DNA from: an uncultured bacterium
GTDB lineage: Bacteria; Cyanobacteriota; Vampirovibrionia; Gastranaerophilales; Gastranaerophilaceae
Direction of reading: 5' to 3'
Length of the DNA: 64,000 nt
Assembly (NCBI GenBank): GCA_949290355.1
Contig: CASERN010000008.1
Location: 124,001 to 188,000, forward strand
Shown in pieces: positions 18,899-28,047 of the stretch. The notes under the pieces are model-generated. The model was not told the origin of the DNA. It did no database searches and worked only from the letters and a program-made list of their open reading frames with translations. Numbering within the stretch: the stretch's first letter is position 1; each line of letters begins with the position of its first letter. Made by a program: the position numbers and the translations under genes.

Positions 18899-21457
18899 AT
18901 GAGTAATCAGCAAAATATGTTCGCGGATGGGAAAATTGTTCCTGTAAATATTAGAGAAGAGATGAAACGTTCATATATCGATTATGCGATGAGTGTAATC
19001 GTAGGTCGTGCATTACCGGATGTTAGGGACGGTTTAAAACCTGTTCACAGACGTATTTTATATGCAATGAACGAGCTTGGAATGACTCCTGACAAACCGT
19101 TTAAGAAATGTGCACGTATCGTTGGTGAAGTTTTAGGTAAATACCACCCTCACGGTGATACTGCTGTATATGAAGCATTAGTCCGTATGGCTCAAGATTT
19201 TTCTACCCGTTATTTGACAGTAGACGGTCATGGTAACTTCGGGTCTGTCGATGGAGACGGTGCAGCTGCAATGCGTTATACAGAGGCGAGAATGCACAAA
19301 ATTACTCAATCAATGCTTGCTGATATTGATTGCGAAACTGTTGAATTTGAACCTAACTTCGACGGTTCATTACAAGAACCTTCTGTATTACCTGTAAGAC
19401 TTCCAATGCTTTTATTAAACGGATGTTCAGGTATTGCAGTTGGTATGGCTACAAATATTCCGCCTCACAACCTTTGCGAAATCGTTGACGGGACAATCGC
19501 TTTGATTGACAATCCAAATATTACCGTATCTGAACTTATGGAATATGTAAAAGGTCCTGACTTCCCGACTGCTGCAACAATAATCGGTTTAAATGATATT
19601 AAACAAGCTTACGAAACAGGACGTGGTTCTATCAAAATGCAAGCCGTTGCAAACTTTGAAGAAATTGCAGGCGGCGGCGGACGTCAAGCTAGAACTGCTA
19701 TTGTTGTTACAGAAATTCCTTACCAAGTGAACAAAGCTGTTTTAATCGAAAAAATAGCAGAACTTGTTAAAGATCAAAGAATTAATGGTATTTCAGATAT
19801 TCGTGATGAATCTGACAGAGAAGGTATGCGTATCGTAATAGAACTTAAACGTGATGCAAAACCTGATGTTGTTAAAAATAATTTATTCAAATATACTCAA
19901 CTCGCTACTACTTTCGGGGTTAATATGCTTGCATTATGCGGCAAACAACCTAGATTGATGAACTTATACGAAGTATTATCAGAATTCGTAGAACACAGAG
20001 TTGAAATCGTTACAAGAAGAACTATTTTCTTCTTGAAAAAAGCTAAAATCAGAGCTCATATTTTAGCAGGTTTGATTATTGCACTAGGTTCTATTGATGA
20101 AGTAATTGAACTTATCAAAAAATCAAAAACAACTGATGATGCAAGAGTAGGCTTGATGAGCAGATTCGGTCTTGATGTTGATCAATCTAATGCAATTTTA
20201 GAAATGCAATTAAGAAGATTAACAGGATTGGAACAAGACAAAGTAAAGGCTGAATATGATGAATTAGTTAAGAAAATCGCTGAATACGAAGAAATTTTAG
20301 CAAGCCGTCAAAAAATTCTAGACATCATCAAAGGTGAACTTTTAGAAGATAAAGAAAAATACGGAGATGACAGAAAAACTCAAATATTACCTGAACAAGG
20401 CGAAGTAACAATCGAAGATTTAACTCCAAATACACCTATGGCAGTATTTATTACTCACCAAGGATATTTGAAACGTATTTCTTTAGATACATTTGAAAGA
20501 CAAAATCGCGCAACTCGCGGCAAATCAGGTATTAAAACAAAAGAAGACGATGATATTCAACACTTCTTCACAGCAATGATGCATGATAAAGTATTGTTCT
20601 TCTCATCTAAAGGAACAGTTTACAGCTTGAATGTATATGACTTCCCAGAAGGCGGAAGACAAGCAAAAGGATTACCTATCGTAAACGTTCTTCCAATCGA
20701 TCAGGATGAAAGAATTACTGCGGTTGTACCGGTAAGTCAGTTCTCTCATGAATTGAATTTAATTATGCTTACTAAAAAAGGTTATATTAAACGTATTGAA
20801 TTAGATAACTTTGTAAACATAAGAAGAAACGGTATTATCGCTATCGGACTGGAAGAAAATGATGAATTGAATTGGGTAAAATTAGCAACAGCAAGAGATG
20901 AAATCATTATCGGTACATCTTGCGGTATGGCTATTCGATTCCCAATTGAAGACTTAAGACCGCTAGGCAGAAGTGCAAGAGGTGTTACTTCTATGAAATT
21001 ACGTTCAGGCGATGAAATCGTAGGTTGCGATATCGTTCCTCGTGATTACGATGCTGATTTGCTTGTAGTTACATCAGACGGCTTTGGCAAACGTACAAAA
21101 TTGTCAGAATTCAGAAGTCAAAACAGAGGCGGAATAGGTCTTATCGCAACTAAATTCAAATCAACTTCATCAAAACTTGTTGCATTGACTATCGTAAAAG
21201 AATCAGATGATATTATGATGGTAACTGCAAATGGTGTTGTTACAAGATTGAATGCCGGCTCAATTTCTCGACAAGGACGTCCTGCAACAGGTGTTAGAGC
21301 ACAAAACTTAACAGAAAATGACACAGTTGTATCTGTTAATAAAATCTTAAATCCTGATGAAGATGAACAGGTAAAAAAAGATGTTGCAGCAATGGATGCT
21401 AATGATATCCAGAATAATGTTTCACAAACGAGCTTGTTAGAGAATAAGGAAGAATAA
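18899..21457 (+). CDS. gyrA: DNA gyrase subunit A
   Basis: Type II topoisomerase subunit that cuts and rejoins DNA. The 852-residue protein has [21 protein letters not shown], the quinolone region [17 protein letters not shown], active-site Tyr127 in [10 protein letters not shown], and a C-terminal six-bladed propeller region ([35 protein letters not shown]). The ATG at 18899 follows GGGGAG. The gyrase-box sequence is not a clean QRRGGKG (here [10 protein letters not shown]), so a ParC role is not excluded; gyrB/parE are not adjacent. Positions equivalent to E. coli Ser83/Asp87 are Thr88 and Glu92. Confidence 0.9.
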   Translation: MSNQQNMFADGKIVPVNIREEMKRSYIDYAMSVIVGRALPDVRDGLKPVHRRILYAMNELGMTPDKPFKKCARIVGEVLGKYHPHGDTAVYEALVRMAQDFSTRYLTVDGHGNFGSVDGDGAAAMRYTEARMHKITQSMLADIDCETVEFEPNFDGSLQEPSVLPVRLPMLLLNGCSGIAVGMATNIPPHNLCEIVDGTIALIDNPNITVSELMEYVKGPDFPTAATIIGLNDIKQAYETGRGSIKMQAVANFEEIAGGGGRQARTAIVVTEIPYQVNKAVLIEKIAELVKDQRINGISDIRDESDREGMRIVIELKRDAKPDVVKNNLFKYTQLATTFGVNMLALCGKQPRLMNLYEVLSEFVEHRVEIVTRRTIFFLKKAKIRAHILAGLIIALGSIDEVIELIKKSKTTDDARVGLMSRFGLDVDQSNAILEMQLRRLTGLEQDKVKAEYDELVKKIAEYEEILASRQKILDIIKGELLEDKEKYGDDRKTQILPEQGEVTIEDLTPNTPMAVFITHQGYLKRISLDTFERQNRATRGKSGIKTKEDDDIQHFFTAMMHDKVLFFSSKGTVYSLNVYDFPEGGRQAKGLPIVNVLPIDQDERITAVVPVSQFSHELNLIMLTKKGYIKRIELDNFVNIRRNGIIAIGLEENDELNWVKLATARDEIIIGTSCGMAIRFPIEDLRPLGRSARGVTSMKLRSGDEIVGCDIVPRDYDADLLVVTSDGFGKRTKLSEFRSQNRGGIGLIATKFKSTSSKLVALTIVKESDDIMMVTANGVVTRLNAGSISRQGRPATGVRAQNLTENDTVVSVNKILNPDEDEQVKKDVAAMDANDIQNNVSQTSLLENKEE

Positions 21458-21471
21458 GAATACATAAAGCG

Positions 21472-21507
21472 AAAAAACGGAGAAATTAAATTTCTCCGTT
21501 TTTTTTG
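21472..21507. terminator. gyrA terminator (bidirectional)
   Basis: AAAAAACGGAGAAATT / AATTTCTCCGTTTTTT lies between the convergent gyrA and the pilin-like gene at 21520. Confidence 0.85.
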
Positions 21508-21519
21508 CAAAATTTTAAA

Positions 21520-22266
21520 TTAATAATCCATTTTCCAACCATTACTCATTAAATGTTCAGTAGCACTTGTTGGACCGGAAGAATATATGTGCGGATTCTT
21601 TATTTTTCCATTTGAATCATACATATAAATAAAAAGATCTCTCCATAACTGATTTGGTCCTTTTTCCCCATTTACATCAACAGCAACTACAATACCTACA
21701 CTACCTAAATAACTCCCTAAAGGAGCAAAATAATATACAATACCATCATTAGCATAATAACCTGTAATACTTGATGACACAAATAAATCTCCTCCAATTG
21801 AAAGAATACCGGTAATATTCTGGTTATCAGTTATGTTGTTTAAAGAACATTTATTATTACTATCACATCTAAAGTTTGAAGATTTGTAACTTACGTCATT
21901 ACAAGCAGTACCTTTACAAGTTTTAACTACTTTCAAATACTGAGGTACAATTCGTTCAAAAACAGATGGATTCCCGTAATAATCTTCACAACCATTACCA
22001 TTAACTGATATATTATTTTCTAGGGTAAGAGTATAAGAACAAACTCCTTCAGAAAAAAGTGTAGTAGTTCCTAAATTAGCTGTTCCCTCGTCAGCTTGCA
22101 TTTTTGAAAACATATTTGAAGTTACATTAATTGCTTTTTTCAAACTTGTTGTATAAACCTGTTTTCTATGCTCAGCAATCAAACTCGGTAGAGTCATTGC
22201 TGCAACTACTCCAATAATACCTAGCGTGATTAGGACCTCAGCTAAAGTAAAACCGAATCTTTTCAT
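21520..22266 (-). CDS. Type IV pilin-like protein
   Basis: The 248-residue prepilin-like protein starts MKRFGFTLAEVLITLG, with a short basic leader, G/F cleavage site, Glu at position 5 of the mature form and a hydrophobic helix. The C-terminal domain contains Cys pairs (FSEGVCSYTL, NGCEDYYGNPSVF, KTCKGTACND) and a possible metal-binding loop VDVNGEKGPNQLWRDLF. It ends in LMSNGWKMDY, as does its paralogue at 24741-25469. The two share 80 identical bases over the leader-helix region. Likely a surface pilus or pseudopilus subunit. Confidence 0.88.
   Translation of the reverse strand: MKRFGFTLAEVLITLGIIGVVAAMTLPSLIAEHRKQVYTTSLKKAINVTSNMFSKMQADEGTANLGTTTLFSEGVCSYTLTLENNISVNGNGCEDYYGNPSVFERIVPQYLKVVKTCKGTACNDVSYKSSNFRCDSNNKCSLNNITDNQNITGILSIGGDLFVSSSITGYYANDGIVYYFAPLGSYLGSVGIVVAVDVNGEKGPNQLWRDLFIYMYDSNGKIKNPHIYSSGPTSATEHLMSNGWKMDY
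22153..22232 (-). repeat. 80-bp segment identical to 25356-25435
   Basis: A stretch of 80 bases within the 5' part of this pilin-like gene is identical to the same part of the pilin-like gene at 24741-25469. The flanking promoter regions are also similar. It is a direct repeat about 3.2 kb apart. Confidence 0.95.
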
Positions 22267-22417
22267 TTGCCCCCTCTTACTCTTTTGATGTACGACATCT
22301 CTATTATAACATTTTTTTACATATGTGCAATATACAAAATCAACTAATTACAATTTGTCAATATTTTTAAAATTATTGTAAAAAAAACTATCAAATGATA
22401 TCATTTTAATCAGCATA

Positions 22418-24088
22418 ATGAAAAAATATAAAGATCAAATTTTAATAATACTTTTTACTCTTATTTCAGGCATCATAAGTATAGCTAAAGGTATGGATAG
22501 AAGCTTTGATGTGAGGAATTACCATATTTATAATCCTTATGCCTTTTTAAATAACAGATTATCAATAGATTTAATGCCTGCAGACATACAAACATACTTT
22601 AACCCTATTTTAGATATTCCGTATTATCTTATGATAAAATATCTGAATGATTTTCCATTCATAGTAAATTTTATTCAAGGGCTTAGTTATGCACTTTTAA
22701 TATTCATAATATATAAATTTTCAAAATTAATTTTCAACGGAATACACAAAAATTTACTAATAATACTTTCAACAATAATTGGCAGTACTGGTGCTTTAAC
22801 ATTATATAACATAGGCACATTAACTCATGATATTTTTGTTGGGGACATAATACTTTTATCATTATATTTTTTAGTAAAATCTTTTAATAATTTTAAAATA
22901 CTAAATATTGTTATAGCAGGTTTATTACTCGGAGGAATATGCGGACTTAAACTCACAGCTGCAGTGTTTGTGGTTGCTATATTTTTATCAATAGTCTTTT
23001 TTAAATCAAAATTTAAAAATCCTGTTAAAACCATATTTTTATTTGCACTGAGTATATTATCCGGTTTTTTAATAACAAACGGTTTTTGGATGTACAAACT
23101 TTTTATAATATTCAATAATCCATTTTTCCCATATTTTAATAATATATTCCATTCTAACTTCACAAATTGCGCAAATATCCTAAAAGAAGACTTCCTAAAT
23201 TTGTACCCTGAAAACATTAAAGAATATATTTTCTTTCCTTTTTATTTTTATCAACATATACCAACCAAAGGATTTGAACTAAATTATCAAGATTTTAGAT
23301 TTGCAGGGATTTATATAGCACTTATAATAAACATTATTGTTATTAAATTTTTTAAGTTTGAAAAATTTAAAAAAGATTATGGCATTGATTTTTCAAACAT
23401 AAATTTCCTTTTTACAGTATGCTTTTTTACATACATCTTATGGATTAACACTTTTGCAACAGTAAGGTATTTAACACCAATTTCCGCAATATCAGGAATA
23501 ATAATTCTTTCTGTAACTATAAAAATATTTGAAATTATAAGAAGTAAATTCAATATTGAATTTCAAGAAATAAATTATAAGAATTATCACCTTAAAATAA
23601 ATTATAAAAAAATAATTCTTCCTATAATTCTTTTATTTATATCTATATATATTGTTGCCAAAACCATAGAACCAAACATGCTGAAAAGGATTCCTATCCA
23701 AAACAAAGTATTATACATAGATAAGATGAATATTCCCGATAAAGCAATAGTCATTGTTGCATCAGGAAGCGGAATCATACTCCCTTTCCAAAACCAAAAT
23801 GCAAAATACATATACTTAAATGCTCCCAGATTTACAGAACGTGGAGTAAATATTTTATCCGAAAATAAACAAAAAGATATTAAAGACCTAATTATGCAAA
23901 ACAAAAATAATATTTATTTTATTATGGATCTTGCAATTTATGTAAAAACTTTAAAGTTAACTAAAAAAGCATTATCTGAATATACAAATATTGATTTTGA
24001 TAAGTCTGAATGTAAAGTAATAAATACCAATATTAATAGCAAAAAAACTTATTCTTTCTATATTTTATGTAAAGCTAAAACTAAATAA
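22418..24088 (+). CDS. Polytopic membrane protein, probable GT-C-type glycosyltransferase
   Basis: The 556-residue protein has about ten or more hydrophobic segments. After the first segment comes a polar loop MDRSFDVRNYHIYNPYAF, with an acidic residue in the position where GT-C enzymes place catalytic Asp, and DIQTYFNPILDIPYY. The C-terminal 130 residues are soluble (IVIVASGSGIILPFQ...). This layout fits lipid-linked-sugar glycosyltransferases, but the sequence is not diagnostic. No strong ribosome-binding site is visible. Its end overlaps the convergent GT2 gene by 31 bases, and the two flank a plausible surface-glycan role. Confidence 0.7.
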   Translation: MKKYKDQILIILFTLISGIISIAKGMDRSFDVRNYHIYNPYAFLNNRLSIDLMPADIQTYFNPILDIPYYLMIKYLNDFPFIVNFIQGLSYALLIFIIYKFSKLIFNGIHKNLLIILSTIIGSTGALTLYNIGTLTHDIFVGDIILLSLYFLVKSFNNFKILNIVIAGLLLGGICGLKLTAAVFVVAIFLSIVFFKSKFKNPVKTIFLFALSILSGFLITNGFWMYKLFIIFNNPFFPYFNNIFHSNFTNCANILKEDFLNLYPENIKEYIFFPFYFYQHIPTKGFELNYQDFRFAGIYIALIINIIVIKFFKFEKFKKDYGIDFSNINFLFTVCFFTYILWINTFATVRYLTPISAISGIIILSVTIKIFEIIRSKFNIEFQEINYKNYHLKINYKKIILPIILLFISIYIVAKTIEPNMLKRIPIQNKVLYIDKMNIPDKAIVIVASGSGIILPFQNQNAKYIYLNAPRFTERGVNILSENKQKDIKDLIMQNKNNIYFIMDLAIYVKTLKLTKKALSEYTNIDFDKSECKVINTNINSKKTYSFYILCKAKTK

Positions 24089-24741
24089 AATAAATGTCTT
24101 AGCCCATCTCTTAATGGATTTAACTTTGATTTTCTACCCTTGACAGGGTATAAATGGATAGGAATTTCTTTAATAGTATAATTCTTTTTTGCAAAAGTAA
24201 CAAAAAGCTCAGAAGCAAACTCCATGCCTGTGGTATTAAATTCAATATTATCTAAACAAGATTTTTTAAACATTCTCATACCACATTGAGAATCAGACAA
24301 TTTTGTTCCATAAAACAAATTTAAAATAAAAGTTAAAACAGGGGTTCCCAAATATCGATGTAAAAAAGGCATAGCCCCTTTATGAATAATACCTTTCAAA
24401 CGTGTTCCTGTAATCATATCAAAATCTTTTATTTCATTATAAAATCTGGGAATTTCCGAAAAATCATAGCTGTCATCTCCATCAGCCATAAAAATATATT
24501 TACCTTTAGCAGAATTAAATCCACACCTTAGAGCACTTCCATAACCAATTTGTTTGCAAAAAACAACTTTTGCACCATTGTTTTTGGCAATTTCAGCAGT
24601 ATTGTCGGTAGAATTATTGTCAACTACAATAATTTCCCCAGACACATTAATATCATCAAATGCCTTTAATGCTTTTGATATACATTTTTGAATATTATTT
24701 CCTTCATTATAACAAGGGATTACAACACTGATATCAATCAT
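24058..24741 (-). CDS. Family 2 glycosyltransferase (polyprenol-phosphate sugar synthase-like)
   Basis: The 227-residue GT-A-fold enzyme has ISVVIPCYNEGNNIQKC, IIVVDNNSTDNTAEIA, YGSALRCGFNSAKGKYI, the metal-binding DxD as MADGDDSYDF, and DSQCGMRMFKK. It resembles dolichol/undecaprenyl-phosphate mannose or glucose synthases without the membrane extension. I chose the ATG at 24741, which overlaps the pilin stop as TAATG; the frame extends 18 bases further upstream into the pilin gene. Coupling to the pilin gene suggests, but does not prove, a role in pilin or surface glycosylation. Confidence 0.9.
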   Translation of the reverse strand: MIDISVVIPCYNEGNNIQKCISKALKAFDDINVSGEIIVVDNNSTDNTAEIAKNNGAKVVFCKQIGYGSALRCGFNSAKGKYIFMADGDDSYDFSEIPRFYNEIKDFDMITGTRLKGIIHKGAMPFLHRYLGTPVLTFILNLFYGTKLSDSQCGMRMFKKSCLDNIEFNTTGMEFASELFVTFAKKNYTIKEIPIHLYPVKGRKSKLNPLRDGLRHLFYLVLALHKI

Positions 24742-25469
24742 TAATAATCCATCTTCCAACCATTACTCATTAAATGGTTAATTGGACTACTTTGATCTCC
24801 AGATTGGCAAGCCGATTCTGCATTGTGCCCACCTATTATATTTCCATTTTTATTTAAACACGCTTGCATTGCAAAAAGATCTCTACCTGATTCATTTGGA
24901 CCTTTTTCTCCGTTTACATCAACTTGAATATATATTGAATTATTTGCAGGAGCAAAATAATATATCATACCATCTGTTGTATAAAAACCTACTACACCTT
25001 GTCCATATATATCTTGAGAAGAACTAATAGTAGCTGGACCTATTCCACCATACAATGTACATTTATTATTACTATCACAATTTAGATATTTATCAAGCTT
25101 ATAAATAACATCACATTCCTGATTATTACAAGTCTTTACTACTTTTAGATACTTAGGAATGTATTCTTCAAATTTGGATGGATTTCCATAATTATCTTCG
25201 CATCCATTAACATTATGATAATTTGAATCAAATTTTATAGCACAAACAGCCTCAGATACAAATGAGGTATTTGCTAAATTTGTAACTGAATCATCTGCCA
25301 TCATTTTTTTAAACATATTAGACATAACATTCACAGCTTTTTTAGCACTTGTTGCATAAACCTGTTTTCTATGCTCAGCAATCAAACTCGGTAGAGTCAT
25401 TGCTGCAACTACTCCAATAATACCTAGCGTGATTAATACTTCCGCTAAAGTGAAACCGAACCTTTTCAT
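24741..25469 (-). CDS. Type IV pilin-like protein, paralogue of the 21520-22266 protein
   Basis: The 242-residue prepilin-like protein starts MKRFGFTLAEVLITLG, with the same Cys pattern (VSEAVCAIKF, NGCEDNYGNPSKFEE, KTCNNQECDV), the loop VDVNGEKGPNESGRDLF and the end LMSNGWKMDY. The leader and helix are nearly identical to the 21520-22266 protein and the middle has diverged. An Asn/His-rich insertion with AESACQSGDQSS lies before the end. Its stop overlaps the start of the GT2 gene. Likely pilus or pseudopilus subunit. Confidence 0.88.
   Translation of the reverse strand: MKRFGFTLAEVLITLGIIGVVAAMTLPSLIAEHRKQVYATSAKKAVNVMSNMFKKMMADDSVTNLANTSFVSEAVCAIKFDSNYHNVNGCEDNYGNPSKFEEYIPKYLKVVKTCNNQECDVIYKLDKYLNCDSNNKCTLYGGIGPATISSSQDIYGQGVVGFYTTDGMIYYFAPANNSIYIQVDVNGEKGPNESGRDLFAMQACLNKNGNIIGGHNAESACQSGDQSSPINHLMSNGWKMDY
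25356..25435 (-). repeat. 80-bp segment identical to 22153-22232
   Basis: Second copy of the identical leader-helix coding segment; see the pilin-like gene at 21520-22266. Confidence 0.95.
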
Positions 25470-25559
25470 TTTAATCCTCTTATTTTTTGATGCACAACAT
25501 TTCTATTTTAACATTATTTTTACATATATGCAATATATTAATTATTTCTATATACATTT

Positions 25560-25973
25560 TTATATAGAATCTACATAAAATTCTGCAGCTGCAAAAACTT
25601 TTTGAGGATTGTCTTTTGAATACACTTTCATAAAATAATACCCTTTTTCGTTGATTACAAAATAATCAGTAAAATAATTTATTTCCTCATCTTTTAATCT
25701 TATATCTCGTGTCTGTATAAGCTTATAACCTAACCTGCCATAATCATTATCTTTTTTTACTATTTGAATATATAAATATCGGGTCTCAACTTTTTTAGGC
25801 ATTAAAATTATATAGTAAATTCTTTTACCAGTATAAAATGTATTTGAATAATCATATATATTTTTTTCAGTTATCGGAGATTTATTAAATAAAATCCCCG
25901 CTTTTTGATTGGTACAAGAGCACACAAAAAAAGACAATAAAAGAACTACTAAAATTGATATTAATTTCTTCAT
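25560..25973 (-). CDS. Small lipoprotein, 137 aa
   Basis: The N-terminus MKKLISILVVLLLSFFVCSC is a lipoprotein signal with Cys at 18 and 20; either could be lipidated. The mature part looks like a beta-rich domain (RIYYIILMPKKVETRYLYIQIV, YFTDYFVINEKGYYFMKVYS). No recognised family. Its ATG overlaps the stop of the upstream TPR gene by four bases (ATGA), so the two are translated from one mRNA and may act together in the envelope. Confidence 0.7.
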   Translation of the reverse strand: MKKLISILVVLLLSFFVCSCTNQKAGILFNKSPITEKNIYDYSNTFYTGKRIYYIILMPKKVETRYLYIQIVKKDNDYGRLGYKLIQTRDIRLKDEEINYFTDYFVINEKGYYFMKVYSKDNPQKVFAAAEFYVDSI

Positions 25974-28006
25974 TTTTCTAAATTCTTAATTTTTTCCTGA
26001 ATAGTTTTTACTAATGCAGCATCTTTATTCTGTACCAAGAATATCTTGTAATTATTTATAGCTTCTTTTTTATTACCATCCTGCTCGTAAGCAATGCCCA
26101 GAGCATAATATGCATAGGCATAATTTGGATTCAAAGTAATTACACGATGAAAACATTCTTTTGCTTTACCGTTATTTTTATCATTTGCGTATGCTAGTCC
26201 TAAATTGAACCAACCATCAGCATAGTTAGGATTAACAACTATAGCTTTTTTATAAAAATTTATAGCATTTTTATTGTCATTTTTAAGCTTGTATATATTC
26301 CCTATTTTTAAAAGTGTAACTTCATCTGATGGATTTATTTTTAAAGCTTCCTGATAATTTTTTATTGATACATCATAATTTTTAGATTTATAATTATCAT
26401 CTCCTATTTTTATCAACTCTTTATTATTTTTTTCCTGTTCTGCTTCCAAACTATTTTCTGACTCCATTGATAAAACTACTTCTTTTATTTCTCCGGAATT
26501 GTTTTCAGAAGCTATCTTAGTCTCCGCTGATCTGTTTGTTGAAGAAATAAATTCTGCGAATTCTTCACTATATTGAGTCTTTTCAGGAGCCATAGAAATT
26601 GCTTTTTCATAGTACTCTGAAGCTTTATCATTCAAGCCGCATTCTCTATATGATTTTGCCAAACCATAATAAGCATAACTGTCTTTTGTGCCATTTTCTA
26701 TTGCACTTTCAAACGCAGTTGTTGCTAATGAATAATTATGCGCCGTCAAATACTCATCTCCTTGAGCTACAAGAGCTGCTATCAGATTATTTTTTACATC
26801 TGAATCTTCTTTTTCTTTCAACAACGATTCATATATCGCAATAGAATCACTATAATTTTTCATTGCATGCAAAACCAAGGCTTTATTATAGCGAATATTA
26901 TAATCATCTTTTTTTACTAGCAAAACTTCATCATAATATTTTAAAGCATTAGGATAATCTTTTTTTAAGTGATAACATTCTGCAAGATCCTCTTCTAATT
27001 CAACATCTTTTTTATCTTTTTGAAGAGCTATAGCCTTTTCATAATTTGTAATTGCATCATCAAGTTTATTTAATCGTTTATATACAATACCAATATTTTG
27101 GTAAGCCCTTGAATCTTGAGGATAATTTGCAATAAAAATCTTATAATTTTCAATAGCAGCCTCATCCTGTCCCATACCAGCAAGAAGATTACCATAATCT
27201 AAACGTAAAAAATTTAACCCCGGCTGCTGTCTGAATATAACATCATACTGAGATAATGCCTGATCATCTTTTCCTAACTCTTGATAAGACATAGCAAGGC
27301 TGACACGTGCAGAAATATTGTCAGGGTCAGATTCTATAGCCTTTTCTAAAAATTCAGAAGCTTTTTGAAAATCTTTTACTTGATATAAAGACAAACCGTA
27401 ATTTGCAAAATCTTTAAACCCTGTAGGATTTTTACTGTACAAACTTTCATATTCATTAACAGCAGCTGTATAATTTCCACTATTAACATATGATGCTGCC
27501 AAATTTTCTCTTGCCTCAGAATGTTGAGAATAAGTAGCTAAAAATTTATTATAATTTTCAATAGCAGATTTATAATCTCTTAATTGATATTGAACGTTAG
27601 CAATATTCAAATAATTATACAAATATTCAGGGCACATTTCCAAAACTTTTTTATAAGCTTCTAAAGCTTGATTATATTTCCCTTGATTTTCATATATACT
27701 TCCAATACTCAAATATATATAACCATCACTAGGTTTCAATTCCAAAACCTTTGCATAAGCATCAAGAGCTTTTTCATACTCACCCATATCACTATATATA
27801 CCAGCAAGTTTTGTATACAACATAACATCGTTGCCGGAAAGTTTTAAGGCTTCTGTCAATTTTTGTATTGCAGAAGTATAATCCCCACGATATTCCGCAG
27901 AACATGCCTGTTGGTATAAAGAATTAACCTCAGGAGTCATTGTATACCCCGGAATAGTTGTTAACACCAATAATAATGCCGAAATTAATAACTTATTTTT
28001 AATAAT
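25970..28006 (-). CDS. Secreted TPR-repeat protein, apparent ATT start
   Basis: More than a dozen tetratricopeptide repeats, e.g. AEYRGDYTSAIQKLTEAL, GEYEKALDAYAKVLELKPS, NKLDDAITNYEKAIAL and GNKKEAINNYKIFL, are interrupted by a low-complexity acidic linker near residues 480-520. The first conventional start is a TTG at 27968-27970, giving only a fragment of a signal peptide. Reading in frame from ATT at 28004-28006, directly after AGGAG, gives I-I-KNKLLISALLLVLTTIPGYT, a complete Sec signal. A TAG lies just above. I therefore propose an ATT start (about 678 aa). Likely a periplasmic or surface scaffold. Confidence 0.8.
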   Translation of the reverse strand: MIKNKLLISALLLVLTTIPGYTMTPEVNSLYQQACSAEYRGDYTSAIQKLTEALKLSGNDVMLYTKLAGIYSDMGEYEKALDAYAKVLELKPSDGYIYLSIGSIYENQGKYNQALEAYKKVLEMCPEYLYNYLNIANVQYQLRDYKSAIENYNKFLATYSQHSEARENLAASYVNSGNYTAAVNEYESLYSKNPTGFKDFANYGLSLYQVKDFQKASEFLEKAIESDPDNISARVSLAMSYQELGKDDQALSQYDVIFRQQPGLNFLRLDYGNLLAGMGQDEAAIENYKIFIANYPQDSRAYQNIGIVYKRLNKLDDAITNYEKAIALQKDKKDVELEEDLAECYHLKKDYPNALKYYDEVLLVKKDDYNIRYNKALVLHAMKNYSDSIAIYESLLKEKEDSDVKNNLIAALVAQGDEYLTAHNYSLATTAFESAIENGTKDSYAYYGLAKSYRECGLNDKASEYYEKAISMAPEKTQYSEEFAEFISSTNRSAETKIASENNSGEIKEVVLSMESENSLEAEQEKNNKELIKIGDDNYKSKNYDVSIKNYQEALKINPSDEVTLLKIGNIYKLKNDNKNAINFYKKAIVVNPNYADGWFNLGLAYANDKNNGKAKECFHRVITLNPNYAYAYYALGIAYEQDGNKKEAINNYKIFLVQNKDAALVKTIQEKIKNLEK

Positions 28007-28047
28007 CTTACTCTCCTAATCTTTTTGACAACATTATATCAGAAAAA

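Noticed and set aside
18899-21457. Quinolone-resistance mutation in gyrA (Thr88)
   Set aside because: Thr at this place, with Glu92, may be the natural state in the lineage; without relatives to compare it is not evidence of resistance.
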